Part shown: one piece after another, positions 23,901 through 31,632 of the stretch
Layout: each line of letters opens with the position of its first letter
Numbering within the stretch: the stretch's first letter is position 1
Assembly: GCA_934635225.1 (NCBI GenBank)
Contig: CAKTYZ010000006.1
Coordinates: 62,001 to 126,000 of the forward strand
Length of the DNA: 64,000 nt
Direction: 5' to 3'
Source: an uncultured Kiritimatiellota bacterium
GTDB lineage: Bacteria > Verrucomicrobiota > Kiritimatiellia > RFP12 > UBA1067
Position numbers and translations under genes: made by a program
The notes under the pieces: model-generated
Database searches by the model: none
Told to the model about the DNA's origin: nothing
The model's input: only the letters and a program-made list of their open reading frames with translations

Positions 23901-25578
23901 CCGCGTCCGCGCCGACGGGCAGTGTGACCTCCTTCCGCCGCGCGCGGTAGTCGTGGAAGCAGGGAACGGTCGCGGACGCGTTCGGAAAGTTGATGCGCCC
24001 CGTCGGGCGGAGCACCGCGAGGTCGGGGAGCCGCCCGAAGGCGAAGTCGGCGGACGAGAGCGAGACGGAGAGGGCGCCGCACGTGCGCAGGTAGAGCGGC
24101 ACGGTCACGCCGCGCGGCACGGGGAGGAGGAGGAATGGGCCGTCGGGGGCGGAAAGCCCACACGGAGCCACGAGGGCACGGGTGGTTTCGTCCGCGAATT
24201 GACACGGATTTTCACGAATCGAGATTTGTGTCGATTCGTGCAGATTCGTGGACGCCCCCTCTCCCAATCCGCGTAAGTCCGTGAAATCCGTGGCTTTCCC
24301 TCCGGGCCCGACGAGCGGGACGGCGCGGTCGCCGACGAGGAGCTCGCCGCGCCCCGCGCCGGCCACGGACACGCGCAGCACCGCCGTCCGCTCCGTCGAC
24401 TGCGGATACGCAAAAACGCCGTTCGTCATCCCCGTGTAGACAAGATGCTCCCAGACCGTGTTCGTCGAGCCGGACGGATACGCGAGCGGGTCGAGACCGC
24501 CGAGGGCCTTGTCGAACGCGTCCCGCGCGTCGTCGCACCGCCGCTCGTTGTCTGAACGGAACGTGAGGCTTGTCGTCCCACGCGAGAGGACCTGATGGGT
24601 CTCGCCGCCCGGAAACCCGCTGTCGGCGGCGGCGAGGGCGTTCGTGAGGAGCCCGTCGGACGCGAGTGCCGAGAGGTCGTAGCGAAAGGCGAAATTACCG
24701 CTCGGGAACAGTTCGACCTGGAACGAGACGGGGTTCGTCGGGGAGCGGTGCAGCAGCGCATTGTGCCACGTGAGCTGAAGCGTGTTGGAGGGCGTGAGGA
24801 CGTGCCAGAAGAGGGAGGTTTGGGAGGTCGGGACGCCAGAGCCGGATGGCGCCCCCTCCAAGCCTCCCGAACCCCCTTCCGGCACGAGGCCGAGGGTGGC
24901 CGTGAGGGGCCTCAGCGCGGCATTCGCCGAGAAGAGAATTGTCCCGTTCGCGAAGACGACCAGATCAGAGAAAGCCGTGCCGCCGAACGGAAACTCCCAG
25001 CCGTCGAAGGACAGACGCCGCCAGTCCGAGGCCGCGCCGCGCCGCCGCCAACTCTCCGCGATGACCGCGCCCTCCGGCGGGTCGAATAGGAAGGCCTCGT
25101 TCGTGCCGACGCGCGAGAGGATGTAGCCGGGGGGGGGTGAGTTGCTGTCGCTGAACATGGAGTTGTTGGGGGAGGGGAGGCACGGAGATTCTTCGACAGG
25201 ATTCACAGGATTTGAGGGGCTTGGCGCGCCGGACTCACCAAGCCTGTCTAAAACCTCCCCATCCTCTCCGCGCCTTCGCCCCTCCTCGTTCTCCGTGCTC
25301 AGCGCCGCAGGCCCTCCGACAGGCGTCGCAGACTCCCTCTCTTCAATCCGTGTAAATCCGTGCGAATCCGTGGTTTCATTCTCGCTCGGCTTCACGCCCG
25401 CCCACGCGACGACCGCGACGACGGCAATCCCCGCCAGCGCCTTGCGCGTGCGCGGACAGGCTCTCCAGTCCCGCCACGCGGACGCGAAGGCCCCGTGCCG
25501 CGCCGCCCACGCGACGGCGACGGCCGCCCACAGAAGGGCGGACGCCGCGAGGGCACAGAATTTGAGGAGTTCGCTCAT
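20944..25578 (-). CDS. 1544-residue membrane-anchored protein with C-terminal alpha/beta-hydrolase-like domain
   Basis: Two hydrophobic segments at about 4-27 and 46-62 indicate N-terminal membrane anchoring. Residues 63-150 and 426-471 are low-complexity or odd linkers whose DNA looks like interspersed repeats. There is a Cys-rich cluster near residue 640 (CWHCVWELC...CDCCPWCHC), a putative EF-hand-like acidic stretch (DIDRDGKMGESDD, DCDKGDF) and beta-rich repeats. Near residues 1180-1260 lie YVFFLHGFFVSEANA and VIAHSLGNMVV, an oxyanion HG and nucleophile-elbow serine as in alpha/beta hydrolases or lipases; Ser lies near residue 1253. Function unknown. It is coupled to the downstream secreted gene, and a TATACT-type box with TTTGG lies about 65 nt upstream. 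Confidence 0.7.
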   Translation of the reverse strand: MSELLKFCALAASALLWAAVAVAWAARHGAFASAWRDWRACPRTRKALAGIAVVAVVAWAGVKPSENETTDSHGFTRIEERESATPVGGPAALSTENEEGRRRGEDGEVLDRLGESGAPSPSNPVNPVEESPCLPSPNNSMFSDSNSPPPGYILSRVGTNEAFLFDPPEGAVIAESWRRRGAASDWRRLSFDGWEFPFGGTAFSDLVVFANGTILFSANAALRPLTATLGLVPEGGSGGLEGAPSGSGVPTSQTSLFWHVLTPSNTLQLTWHNALLHRSPTNPVSFQVELFPSGNFAFRYDLSALASDGLLTNALAAADSGFPGGETHQVLSRGTTSLTFRSDNERRCDDARDAFDKALGGLDPLAYPSGSTNTVWEHLVYTGMTNGVFAYPQSTERTAVLRVSVAGAGRGELLVGDRAVPLVGPGGKATDFTDLRGLGEGASTNLHESTQISIRENPCQFADETTRALVAPCGLSAPDGPFLLLPVPRGVTVPLYLRTCGALSVSLSSADFAFGRLPDLAVLRPTGRINFPNASATVPCFHDYRARRKEVTLPVGADAESLACTWAAPDSVAVENRPPRAALLTGRFDGRTTTPVTYTLSHPDYLFGQKTYSQVARFCPLPPMEEKEDPSVGRHYGSRDEDDEDESCWHCVWELCSRGCDCCPWCHCGEEQGSERPGGASEEEEPQPGDYETAVTNWPHLSDVLKIREPPLYADPIRLEVPDAGAPRCCPCPDHATNWVAVAYLSDRLKVVDESGLDFRRAAETVDVRLAGVRPSRAVGDAFVSLATNGAVRLDGAYTVLGVGVRSPGVDLVVLDSLNADFGLPIPVATNAAEAAALELVTDVGLPGGNVRVGFEGASAPFALWAWDLASNAYRPLASSDGGPLDISLAAWRRLVGGATDAATARTRVAVTASAPGAATLVFRYWGVFGGRFVEDVARQRLTAVAPRVRADIDRDGKMGESDDAVRLAGRPFRFWFNEDCDKGDFVGQVADATPNADDLKVNGKLDLVNLFPVEIDVSPFRRAWGSAVTVRLRAAAEGLRLCVLGDGFSSESVLGLATAPVSAADGNPLESAALTPLGSDGADLAELAGRPLSEPVALAFEAAGPVDAWSGPEVVVSLGDAEVYRERLPVSIMSVDEFYRLVSMRGAEFDSDFSVVLPGSCLGWPDEELSDGYVFFLHGFFVSEANARAWNRAMFKRLWWAGSRARYCGVTWNGDAGLLTAFSYHLNAFNAQKTASCLKRLVNSVSGTKSVIAHSLGNMVVCEAIREGMSADRYFMLNAAVASEAFDGSLQATADNIGKYVPDSWKPYPSGTWCANWHALFPASDDRSRLKWKDVFAEVCDRTDVYNYYSTGDQVLEADDDIPSAFSGAINFRWPVSFSWSFPFLNVDRPYDLTLDRYAWQKQEVLKGVDPLVATLEAGWRFESDCTPDEAWQRLWDGSIVTNAVFGYDVAAFHRPSSPIVDVFRARAYNVPAVSKPVGGTSVERMFRDNVDLNENTIGLRPNGWGRKSEPYKERWLHSDIKDMSYYHVYRIMQSIVDQGELK
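24163..24300. repeat. GATTCGTG/CACGAATC-rich interspersed repeat inside the 1544-residue gene
   Basis: The stretch is built of near-copies of short words: TTTTCACGAATCGAGATT, GTGTCGATTCGTGCAGATTC, and GCGTAAGTCCGTGAAATCCG. It is read in frame as a linker (STNLHESTQISIRENPC). A related stretch is at 25336-25376 (AATCCGTGTAAATCCGTGCG). It interrupts otherwise normal coding sequence. Confidence 0.65.
25140..25376. repeat. Second repeat-derived linker region in the 1544-residue gene
   Basis: Low-complexity DNA with AGGATTCACAGGATTTGAGG, CTCCGTGCTCAG and AATCCGTGTAAATCCGTGCG words, encoding a hydrophilic linker (HGFTRIEERES...EEGRRRGEDGE...NPVNPVEESP) right after the membrane segments. These words look like intergenic repeats that have become coding. 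Confidence 0.5.
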
Positions 25579-25783
25579 CGCGGAACTGCACCTCTAAAGG
25601 CGGGCCTCCCGATTGGTGTCAAAGGACATTATCACAGGGACAGTATACCAAATTATCGTCCTTCGCAGACGAACGTGCCATACTTCGTCGCCAAGACAGC
25701 CAACGCGTCGTCATCACGCGTTGAATAGTCAGGTTTTCGACGTTACCGTACCATCACGAGATTCCTGAAGAAACGAGAAAAGG

Positions 25784-25812
25784 AAGGGCGCACGGCTGAC
25801 CGCCGTGCGCCC
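25784..25812 (-). terminator. Rho-independent-type terminator of the hydrogenase operon
   Basis: On the minus strand a 10-bp perfect stem GGGCGCACGG/CCGTGCGCCC with a 7-nt loop (25786-25812) is followed by TTCCTTTTCTC. It starts 24 nt after the hydA stop. Confidence 0.75.
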
Positions 25813-25835
25813 CCCTCTCATCGCGACACCGCCGA

Positions 25836-27608
25836 TTAACCGCGCGCGTTGCAGTGGTAACAGGTGTGAAGAAGGTGATGCGCCTTCTCCGATCCGGGCT
25901 CGCCCAAGAACTCCTTATAGAGCTTCAAGATGTCCTTGTTCTCGTGCGAGAGACGAACGGGTTTGCCCTCGTCCTCCGCATAAAGGCCCGCCATGCGCTG
26001 TTCGAGGACAGCCTTGCGGTTCTCCTCGCCGGCGATGAGCGGCTGACCGCCGCCGTTGATGCACCCGCCTGGGCACGCCATGATCTCAATGGCCTGGAAT
26101 CGATTGCGATCGGCACGGACCATGTCCAGCACCTTGCGCGCATTGCCCAGACCCGACGCAATCGCGACATTGACCGAGAGTCCCGGCGCGACCTCGACCT
26201 TCGCCTCCTTCACGCCATCCAAGCCGCGAACTGCGCGAAAGTTGATCTTGTCGCCTTCGGGATTCTTGCCCGTAAGCATGAACGTGACGCTGCGAAGGGC
26301 CGCTTCAAGAACACCGCCCGTGACGCCGAAGATCACGCCCGCGCCCGTGGACTCTCCGAGCGGACTGTCGTATTCCGCATCCTCAAGGTTCGCAAGGTTG
26401 ACGCCCGCTTCGTGGAACATCGAGATCAGTTCACGCGTCGTGACGACATAATCGACATCCGGCACGTCGTCATGAGTGAACTCGGGACGCGCCGCCTCGT
26501 ACTTCTTCGCCTGACACGGCATCACCGAAACGACGATCAGGTCCTTCGAGGCGATGCCCATCTTCTCGGCATAGTAGCTTTTCGCAATCGCGCCGAACAT
26601 CTGCTGCGGACTCTTACAGCTCGACGGAATGTCGAGAAGATCCGGATAGTGATGCTCAAGGAAATTGATCCAGCCCGGACAGCAACTCGTCAGGATCGGG
26701 AGGTTCTGCCCAGCCTTCACGCGCTCAACGAGTTCGTGTCCCTCTTCCATGATCGTGAGGTCTGCGGAGAAGTCGGTGTCGAACACCTTGTCGAAGCCAA
26801 GCTGTTTCAGGCCCGCAACAAGCTTGCCCGTGACCGGCGCACCCGGCTTGAAGCCGTATTCCTGACCGACAGCCACGCGGACAGCCGGAGCCGTCTGGAC
26901 GATGACCGTCTTCGTCGCGTCATGCAGGGCTTTCCAGACATTGGCGACCTTGTTGTTGCCGACAATCGCGCCCGTCGGACAGACATTGGCGCACTGTCCG
27001 CAAAACGTGCAGGAACTGTCCGCAAGCGGAATCATCGACGCCGTGCCGACCTTGGCGGAGAAGCCACGTCCATTGCCCGTAAGAGCTCCGACCGTCTGGA
27101 CCTTGTTGCACACCGTCTCGCAACGACGGCACATGACGCACTTCGACATGTCACGGACGAGCGCAGGGGACTCATCGACAGGAATCGTGTTCACCGCGCC
27201 CTTGTACTTGATGTCACGGATGCCGAACTCATGCGCCAGTTTCTGCAGCTCGCAGTGCTGGTTCTTCGTGCAAGTGAGGCACGTCTGCGGGTGATCCGAA
27301 AGGAGGAGCTCGAGAACCGTGCGCCGAGCCTTGAGTGCGCGCAGGGAATTCGTCCAGACCTCGACGCCGTCACGCGAGACCGGGGTCGCGCACGCCGGAA
27401 CGAGAATCTTGCGAGGGCCACGGATGCCCGTCGCCTCAACGAGACAAAGGCGGCAGGAAGCGGGCTTGTTCGACGTTCCACAACCAACGTCAGGACAGTA
27501 GCACAGCGTCGGAATGTGGATGTTCAGCTTGTTCGCCGCATCGAGGATGGTAGCTCCGGCCGGAATCTCGACCTTGCTGCCGTTGATAGTAATAGTAACG
27601 TTTGCCAT
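25836..27608 (-). CDS. hydA: [FeFe]-hydrogenase catalytic subunit of a trimeric NAD-dependent enzyme
   Basis: 590 residues. Domain order: N-terminal 2Fe-2S ferredoxin (PTLCYCPDVGCG, CRLCLVEA), His-ligated 4Fe-4S motif (HPQTCLTCTKNQHCELQ), two 4Fe-4S clusters (CVMCRRCETVCN, CTFCGQCANVCP), then the H-cluster domain with L1 TSCCPGWINF, L2 VMPCQAKKYEAAR and L3 MACPGGCINGGGQP, and a short C-terminal domain ending HLLHTCYHCNARG. It makes or consumes H2. Encoded with NuoF- and NuoE-like subunits, it fits the HydABC/HndABCD enzymes, many of which bifurcate electrons between NAD(H) and ferredoxin. The maturases HydE, F and G are not in this window. Confidence 0.95.
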   Translation of the reverse strand: MANVTITINGSKVEIPAGATILDAANKLNIHIPTLCYCPDVGCGTSNKPASCRLCLVEATGIRGPRKILVPACATPVSRDGVEVWTNSLRALKARRTVLELLLSDHPQTCLTCTKNQHCELQKLAHEFGIRDIKYKGAVNTIPVDESPALVRDMSKCVMCRRCETVCNKVQTVGALTGNGRGFSAKVGTASMIPLADSSCTFCGQCANVCPTGAIVGNNKVANVWKALHDATKTVIVQTAPAVRVAVGQEYGFKPGAPVTGKLVAGLKQLGFDKVFDTDFSADLTIMEEGHELVERVKAGQNLPILTSCCPGWINFLEHHYPDLLDIPSSCKSPQQMFGAIAKSYYAEKMGIASKDLIVVSVMPCQAKKYEAARPEFTHDDVPDVDYVVTTRELISMFHEAGVNLANLEDAEYDSPLGESTGAGVIFGVTGGVLEAALRSVTFMLTGKNPEGDKINFRAVRGLDGVKEAKVEVAPGLSVNVAIASGLGNARKVLDMVRADRNRFQAIEIMACPGGCINGGGQPLIAGEENRKAVLEQRMAGLYAEDEGKPVRLSHENKDILKLYKEFLGEPGSEKAHHLLHTCYHCNARG

Positions 27609-27653
27609 GACTTTTCTTCTTCTTTTTTATTCTTTCTACTTATTACCTATCAA

Positions 27654-29582
27654 TCAGTCCTTGATAATCGCCTTGAACGGGCACGCCGCAATGCAGGCGC
27701 CGCACTTGATGCACTTCTTCGGATCGATGACATGCTTTTGCTTGACCGCGCCGGCGATGGCGTTCACGGGACAGTTGCGCGCACACTTTGTGCAGCCCTT
27801 GCACGCATCGGTGATCTTCAGCGTGTAGAGCTTCGTGCAGGTTCCTGCCGGGCACTTTTTGTCACGCACATGCGCGATGTACTCGTCGCGGAAGTAGCGC
27901 AGCGTCGAGAGAATCGGGTTCGGAGCCGTCTGTCCGAGGCCGCAGAGCGCCGTGTCCTTGATCGTGTTGGCGAGGTCTTCGAGTTCCGTCAGCATCTCCT
28001 CCGTGCCGTTGCCGTCACAGATCTTCTGGAGCATCTCCAGCATGCGGCGCGTGCCGATGCGGCACGGCGTGCACTTGCCGCAGGACTCGTCCTTCGTGAA
28101 CTCCAAATAGAACTTGGCCATCGCGGGCATGCAGTCCTTGTCGGAAAGCACGATCATGCCGCCAGACCCCATCATCGAGCCAATCTTGCCGAGGTTGGCG
28201 TAGTCAATCGGGGTGTCGAGGTTCTCCTTGGTGATGCAACCGCCCGAGGGGCCGCCCGTCTGCACCGCCTTGAACGCATGACCGCCCGAAATGCCGCCGC
28301 CGATGTCGTAGATAATCTCGCGCAAAGTCGTGCCCATCGGAACTTCAACGAGGCCCACGTTGTTGATCTGACCGGCGAGCGCGAAAACCTTCGTGCCCGA
28401 ATTGCCCGAAACCGTCTTAATCCAGTTGCCCTTCTCGTCCCTTTCGGCGACCCAATTGCCGATCTTCGCGTACTTCTCGGCGCCGTTGACCATGATCCAC
28501 GGAATCGAAGCGTACGTCTCGACATTGTTGACGTTCGTGGAGCAACCCCAGTAGCCGCCGCCGATGTTGGCCGGGAACGGCGGCTTCGTCGTCGGCTCGC
28601 CGCGCTGGCCTTCCATTGAGTGGATGAGGGCCGTTTCCTCGCCGCAGACGAACGCGCCCGCACCGAGCTTGATCTCGACATCAAAGGAGAAATCGCTGCC
28701 GAAGATGTTCTTGCCGAGAAGGCCGCATTCGCGCGCCTGCTCAATCGCGGTCTGCAGACGCTGGACCGCGAGCGGATACTCCGCACGGATGTAGACAAGG
28801 CCGTGCTGGGCGCCGATGGCATACGCGCCGATGGCCATTGCCTCGATGACCGAGTTCGGGTCGCCTTCCATGATCGAGCGGTCCATGAACGCGCCGGGAT
28901 CGCCCTCGTCAGCGTTGCAGACGATGTACTTCTCATCGGCCTGAACGCCCGCCGCGATCTTCCATTTCAGGCCCGTCGGGAAGCCCGCGCCGCCGCGACC
29001 GCAGATGCCCGAGTTGAGGACTTCCTGCACGACGTCCGCCGGCTTCATGTCGCAGACAGCCTTGGCAAGGCCCTGATAACCCTCATTCGCGATGTATTCC
29101 TCAATCGACTCGGCGTCGATGAGACCGCAGTTGCGGAGCGAAATGCGCATCTGCTTCGCATAGAACGGCATCTTCGCATAGTCGTGAATCGCCTCCTTGA
29201 GGGTCGGCTCGACGTAGAGAAGACGCTCGACGATCTCGTGGCCCTTGATGTGCTTCTCGACAATTTCCTTCGCATCCTCAGGCGTGACCTGCACGTAAAA
29301 GACATTGTCAGGCATGATCTTGACGATCGGCCCCTGCGCACAGAAGCCAAAGCACCCGGTCTGGATAACGTTGACGTCGCTCGCAAGACCCGCAGCCTTG
29401 ATCTCGTCGCGGAGGTTCTCGATGAGGACGTTCGAGCTGGATGCATGGCAGCCCGTGCCACCGCAACAGAGGATGTCCTTCTTGATGGAGTCTATCTTGT
29501 CCGCCACCAGACGCTTCGTGAGAACGCCCTTGGCGGTCTCATAGACCGCCAGCAAATCTTGCTTCGTAGAAATCTTATTCAT
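27654..29582 (-). CDS. hydB: NuoF-like flavoprotein subunit of the [FeFe]-hydrogenase
   Basis: 642 residues. N-terminal thioredoxin-like 2Fe-2S domain (LCCGGTGCHASSS, CFGFCAQGPIV), then the NuoF FMN/NADH domain (GICGRGGAGFPTGLKW, NADEGDPGAFMDRS), SLBB region, NuoF-type 4Fe-4S motif (SCGKCTPCRIGTRRM) and a C-terminal pair of 4Fe-4S clusters (CKGCTKCARNCP, CIKCGACIAACP). It handles NAD(H) and relays electrons to HydA. The extra terminal Fe-S domains are typical of HydB/HndC rather than complex I NuoF. Middle gene of hydC-hydB-hydA, 45 bp before hydA. Confidence 0.95.
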   Translation of the reverse strand: MNKISTKQDLLAVYETAKGVLTKRLVADKIDSIKKDILCCGGTGCHASSSNVLIENLRDEIKAAGLASDVNVIQTGCFGFCAQGPIVKIMPDNVFYVQVTPEDAKEIVEKHIKGHEIVERLLYVEPTLKEAIHDYAKMPFYAKQMRISLRNCGLIDAESIEEYIANEGYQGLAKAVCDMKPADVVQEVLNSGICGRGGAGFPTGLKWKIAAGVQADEKYIVCNADEGDPGAFMDRSIMEGDPNSVIEAMAIGAYAIGAQHGLVYIRAEYPLAVQRLQTAIEQARECGLLGKNIFGSDFSFDVEIKLGAGAFVCGEETALIHSMEGQRGEPTTKPPFPANIGGGYWGCSTNVNNVETYASIPWIMVNGAEKYAKIGNWVAERDEKGNWIKTVSGNSGTKVFALAGQINNVGLVEVPMGTTLREIIYDIGGGISGGHAFKAVQTGGPSGGCITKENLDTPIDYANLGKIGSMMGSGGMIVLSDKDCMPAMAKFYLEFTKDESCGKCTPCRIGTRRMLEMLQKICDGNGTEEMLTELEDLANTIKDTALCGLGQTAPNPILSTLRYFRDEYIAHVRDKKCPAGTCTKLYTLKITDACKGCTKCARNCPVNAIAGAVKQKHVIDPKKCIKCGACIAACPFKAIIKD

Positions 29583-29612
29583 GTCGGTTTTCCTAAATCA
29601 CGCGACGCGGCT

Positions 29613-30128
29613 TCAGCCCTGCGCCCTGTATTCGTTAATGACCGCAACGGCCTTCGCCGGCGTCATCTTGCCATAGACCTTGCCGTTGATGACCACAACT
29701 GGCGCAAGACCACACGCGCCGACGCAACGGAGCGCATTGACGGAGAAAAGACCGTCCGGCGTCGGATTGGTGTCGGCCTTGACGCCAAGGACGCGCTCAA
29801 TCTCGCGAAGGACACCCTCGGAGCCCTTCACATAGCAAGCCGTGCCGAGGCAGACGTCGATGACATACTTGCCCTTCGGCTTCGTGGTGAAATAGTTGTA
29901 AAAGCTCACGACACCCGAAACGGCAGACTCGGGAATCGCCATCCGCGCCGCCACGTGTTGCTGAACCTTGCGCGGCAGATACCCGAAAATATGCTGGGCC
30001 TGATGGAGAATCTTGATAAGGTATCCGCGACGACGCTCATCAGTCAGGTCAAGCTTGAGACCGTCGATGAAAGCGTCCAGTTCGGCAAATTTCTGCTTTG
30101 CCGCCGGAGAGAGCTCGCATTCGCACAT
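29613..30128 (-). CDS. hydC: NuoE-like 2Fe-2S subunit of the [FeFe]-hydrogenase
   Basis: 171 residues, a complete NuoE/HndA homologue. Helical N-terminal half with GYLPRKVQQHVAARM and a thioredoxin-like C-terminal half whose 2Fe-2S ligands lie in CLGTACYVKGS and ALRCVGACGLAP. It forms the electron-input side with HydB. First gene of the operon: AAAAAGGA ribosome site and a promoter at 30171-30200. No separate hndB-like gene is present. Confidence 0.93.
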   Translation of the reverse strand: MCECELSPAAKQKFAELDAFIDGLKLDLTDERRRGYLIKILHQAQHIFGYLPRKVQQHVAARMAIPESAVSGVVSFYNYFTTKPKGKYVIDVCLGTACYVKGSEGVLREIERVLGVKADTNPTPDGLFSVNALRCVGACGLAPVVVINGKVYGKMTPAKAVAVINEYRAQG

Positions 30129-30170
30129 GTTGACAATTTCCTTTTTAGGGTTTTGGTAAAATGTCTTGGT

Positions 30171-30200
30171 ATTATCTCACATATCGCACGAGTTAGGCAA
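30171..30200 (-). promoter_or_regulatory. Promoter of hydC-hydB-hydA
   Basis: Minus strand TTGCCT (30195-30200), 18-bp spacer, GATAAT (30171-30176), 42 nt before the hydC ATG, with a ribosome site between. Confidence 0.55.
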
Positions 30201-30240
30201 TAGAAACTTGCGGTGCGCCGGACAGCCGCAGAGGAGCCGC

Positions 30241-31614
30241 CTAATGCGTCTGCATCCACGAGCGGACTCGCGTGAGACCTTGCTTCAGCCGCACGTTGTC
30301 CCCCGCCGAACTGAGGGACAGGCGCAAAAAAGAATCCTTTGCGCCGCGCACGACAGCAAAGCGGTCCGAATGGAACGCGCGTACGCCGGCTTCCAGACAG
30401 GCGCGTTCGACCTCGCGCCCATGTCCCGAGGTCCCCGGCAACGGCAGCATCCGGAAAAGCCGATATGGGTCGCCGCCGCATTCCGCCGGAAAGACGCGCT
30501 CGAACAGGCGGTTGGCCGAAGCGGCCCGAACGGCCTTTGAGGCAAGAATCGATTCCGCCGCGCCCGAAAGGACGAGTTCGCCGAGAATCTCCGCATCCAG
30601 CGGACTCGCCTTGATGGCGGCATGGTGAAGGCCCGCCCAAAGGCGGTCACGCACATTCGCCGGCGCACAGACATAGGCCACGCGCAGACCCGGCGCAATC
30701 AGGCGTGTCGTTCCCGAAAGATAGACTGTCTGCTCGGGCAGACGCGACTGGAGCGTCCGCCGACGCGCACGAGGCGGATCCAATGACGCGTCATCCTCCA
30801 AGACAACCAGCCCGTGCCGCGCAATGACGGCGGAAAGTTCGTCCTTTCGCTCTTCTGACAGGGTAGTTGTCGTCGGATTCGCACAGTTCGGCATGAGAAA
30901 GACGCCGCGCACGCCTTTCCGCGCCGCTGCGTCGAGCGCGTCCGGCCGCATCCCCTGCGCATCGCCCGCGACCGGGACAAGACGCGTTCCGGCGAGACGG
31001 GCGAACGCGAGGAGGTTGCCGTAGGTGAACGCGTCAACGGCAATCGCGTCCCCGAAACCAAAGACCGTCAGCATCGCCGCCGAGATTGCGCCTTGAACGC
31101 CCGGAAAGACCGCAACGCCCTCCTCGGGCGCGTCCACGCCGCAACGCGCGAGCCACTGCCGTCCGGCCAGACGGTGCCGCCGCTTGCCGTCCCGGTCGCC
31201 ATAGGTGAAGAGCCGCCCCGCCGATTCGCGTGCAAGAGCCGTCCGCGCTGCCGCGACAACGGCGGCTGCGCCCGCTTCAGGGAACGCCTGAACGACGCCC
31301 AGGTCGATGACGGACGTGCCGTCCGCGTCGGCAGGGGCGAAATCCGCCGATACGAACGTGCCGCGTCCCGTGACGCCGTAGACGAGCCCCTTGTCGCGGC
31401 AGACGCCGTAGGCGCGCGTCACCGTCGTGAAGTCGATGTCGAGGAAGTCCGCAAGTTCGCGCTGGGGCGGCAGACGCGTCCCAAGCGGCAACATACCCGC
31501 ACGGACGTCACGCTCCAGCGCCGCCGCGAGCGCGAGATACAGGGGGCCTGTCCCCAGCGCGGCGCGCACGGGGCGCCAGCTCATCGGGTAGTTCTCGAAC
31601 GAATTGACCGGCAT
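30241..31614 (-). CDS. MocR/PdxR-type GntR regulator with degenerate aminotransferase domain
   Basis: 457 residues. Residues about 15-90 are a GntR winged helix (LPPQRELADFLDIDFTTVTRAYG, GRGTFVSADF). Residues 100-455 have the fold-type I aminotransferase domain of MocR regulators. At the PLP-lysine position the sequence is SGTTRLIAPGLRV, with Arg304 where the family has SK, and the family EDDY motif reads EDDA (273-276). PLP therefore cannot form the usual internal aldimine. pdxS-pdxT lie 0.8 kb away, as for PdxR regulators, which sense PLP; this one may sense it noncovalently or another ligand. It follows the PEP-CTERM gene by 18 bp, with no clear ribosome site. Confidence 0.82.
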   Translation of the reverse strand: MPVNSFENYPMSWRPVRAALGTGPLYLALAAALERDVRAGMLPLGTRLPPQRELADFLDIDFTTVTRAYGVCRDKGLVYGVTGRGTFVSADFAPADADGTSVIDLGVVQAFPEAGAAAVVAAARTALARESAGRLFTYGDRDGKRRHRLAGRQWLARCGVDAPEEGVAVFPGVQGAISAAMLTVFGFGDAIAVDAFTYGNLLAFARLAGTRLVPVAGDAQGMRPDALDAAARKGVRGVFLMPNCANPTTTTLSEERKDELSAVIARHGLVVLEDDASLDPPRARRRTLQSRLPEQTVYLSGTTRLIAPGLRVAYVCAPANVRDRLWAGLHHAAIKASPLDAEILGELVLSGAAESILASKAVRAASANRLFERVFPAECGGDPYRLFRMLPLPGTSGHGREVERACLEAGVRAFHSDRFAVVRGAKDSFLRLSLSSAGDNVRLKQGLTRVRSWMQTH

Positions 31615-31632
31615 TTGACGCGCGGACGGCGG

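Noticed and set aside
24163..24300. Possible CRISPR-like repeat in the 1544-residue gene
   Set aside because: Short words recur irregularly, without constant repeat and spacer lengths, and the region is in an open coding frame.
25854..28619. A 921-codon open frame on the + strand opposite hydA and hydB
   Set aside because: It is antisense to two genes with complete cofactor motifs; composition is Arg-rich without domains, as expected of a mirror frame in GC-rich DNA. The same applies to long + strand frames at 20698-22968, 57059-59863 and 59743-62301.
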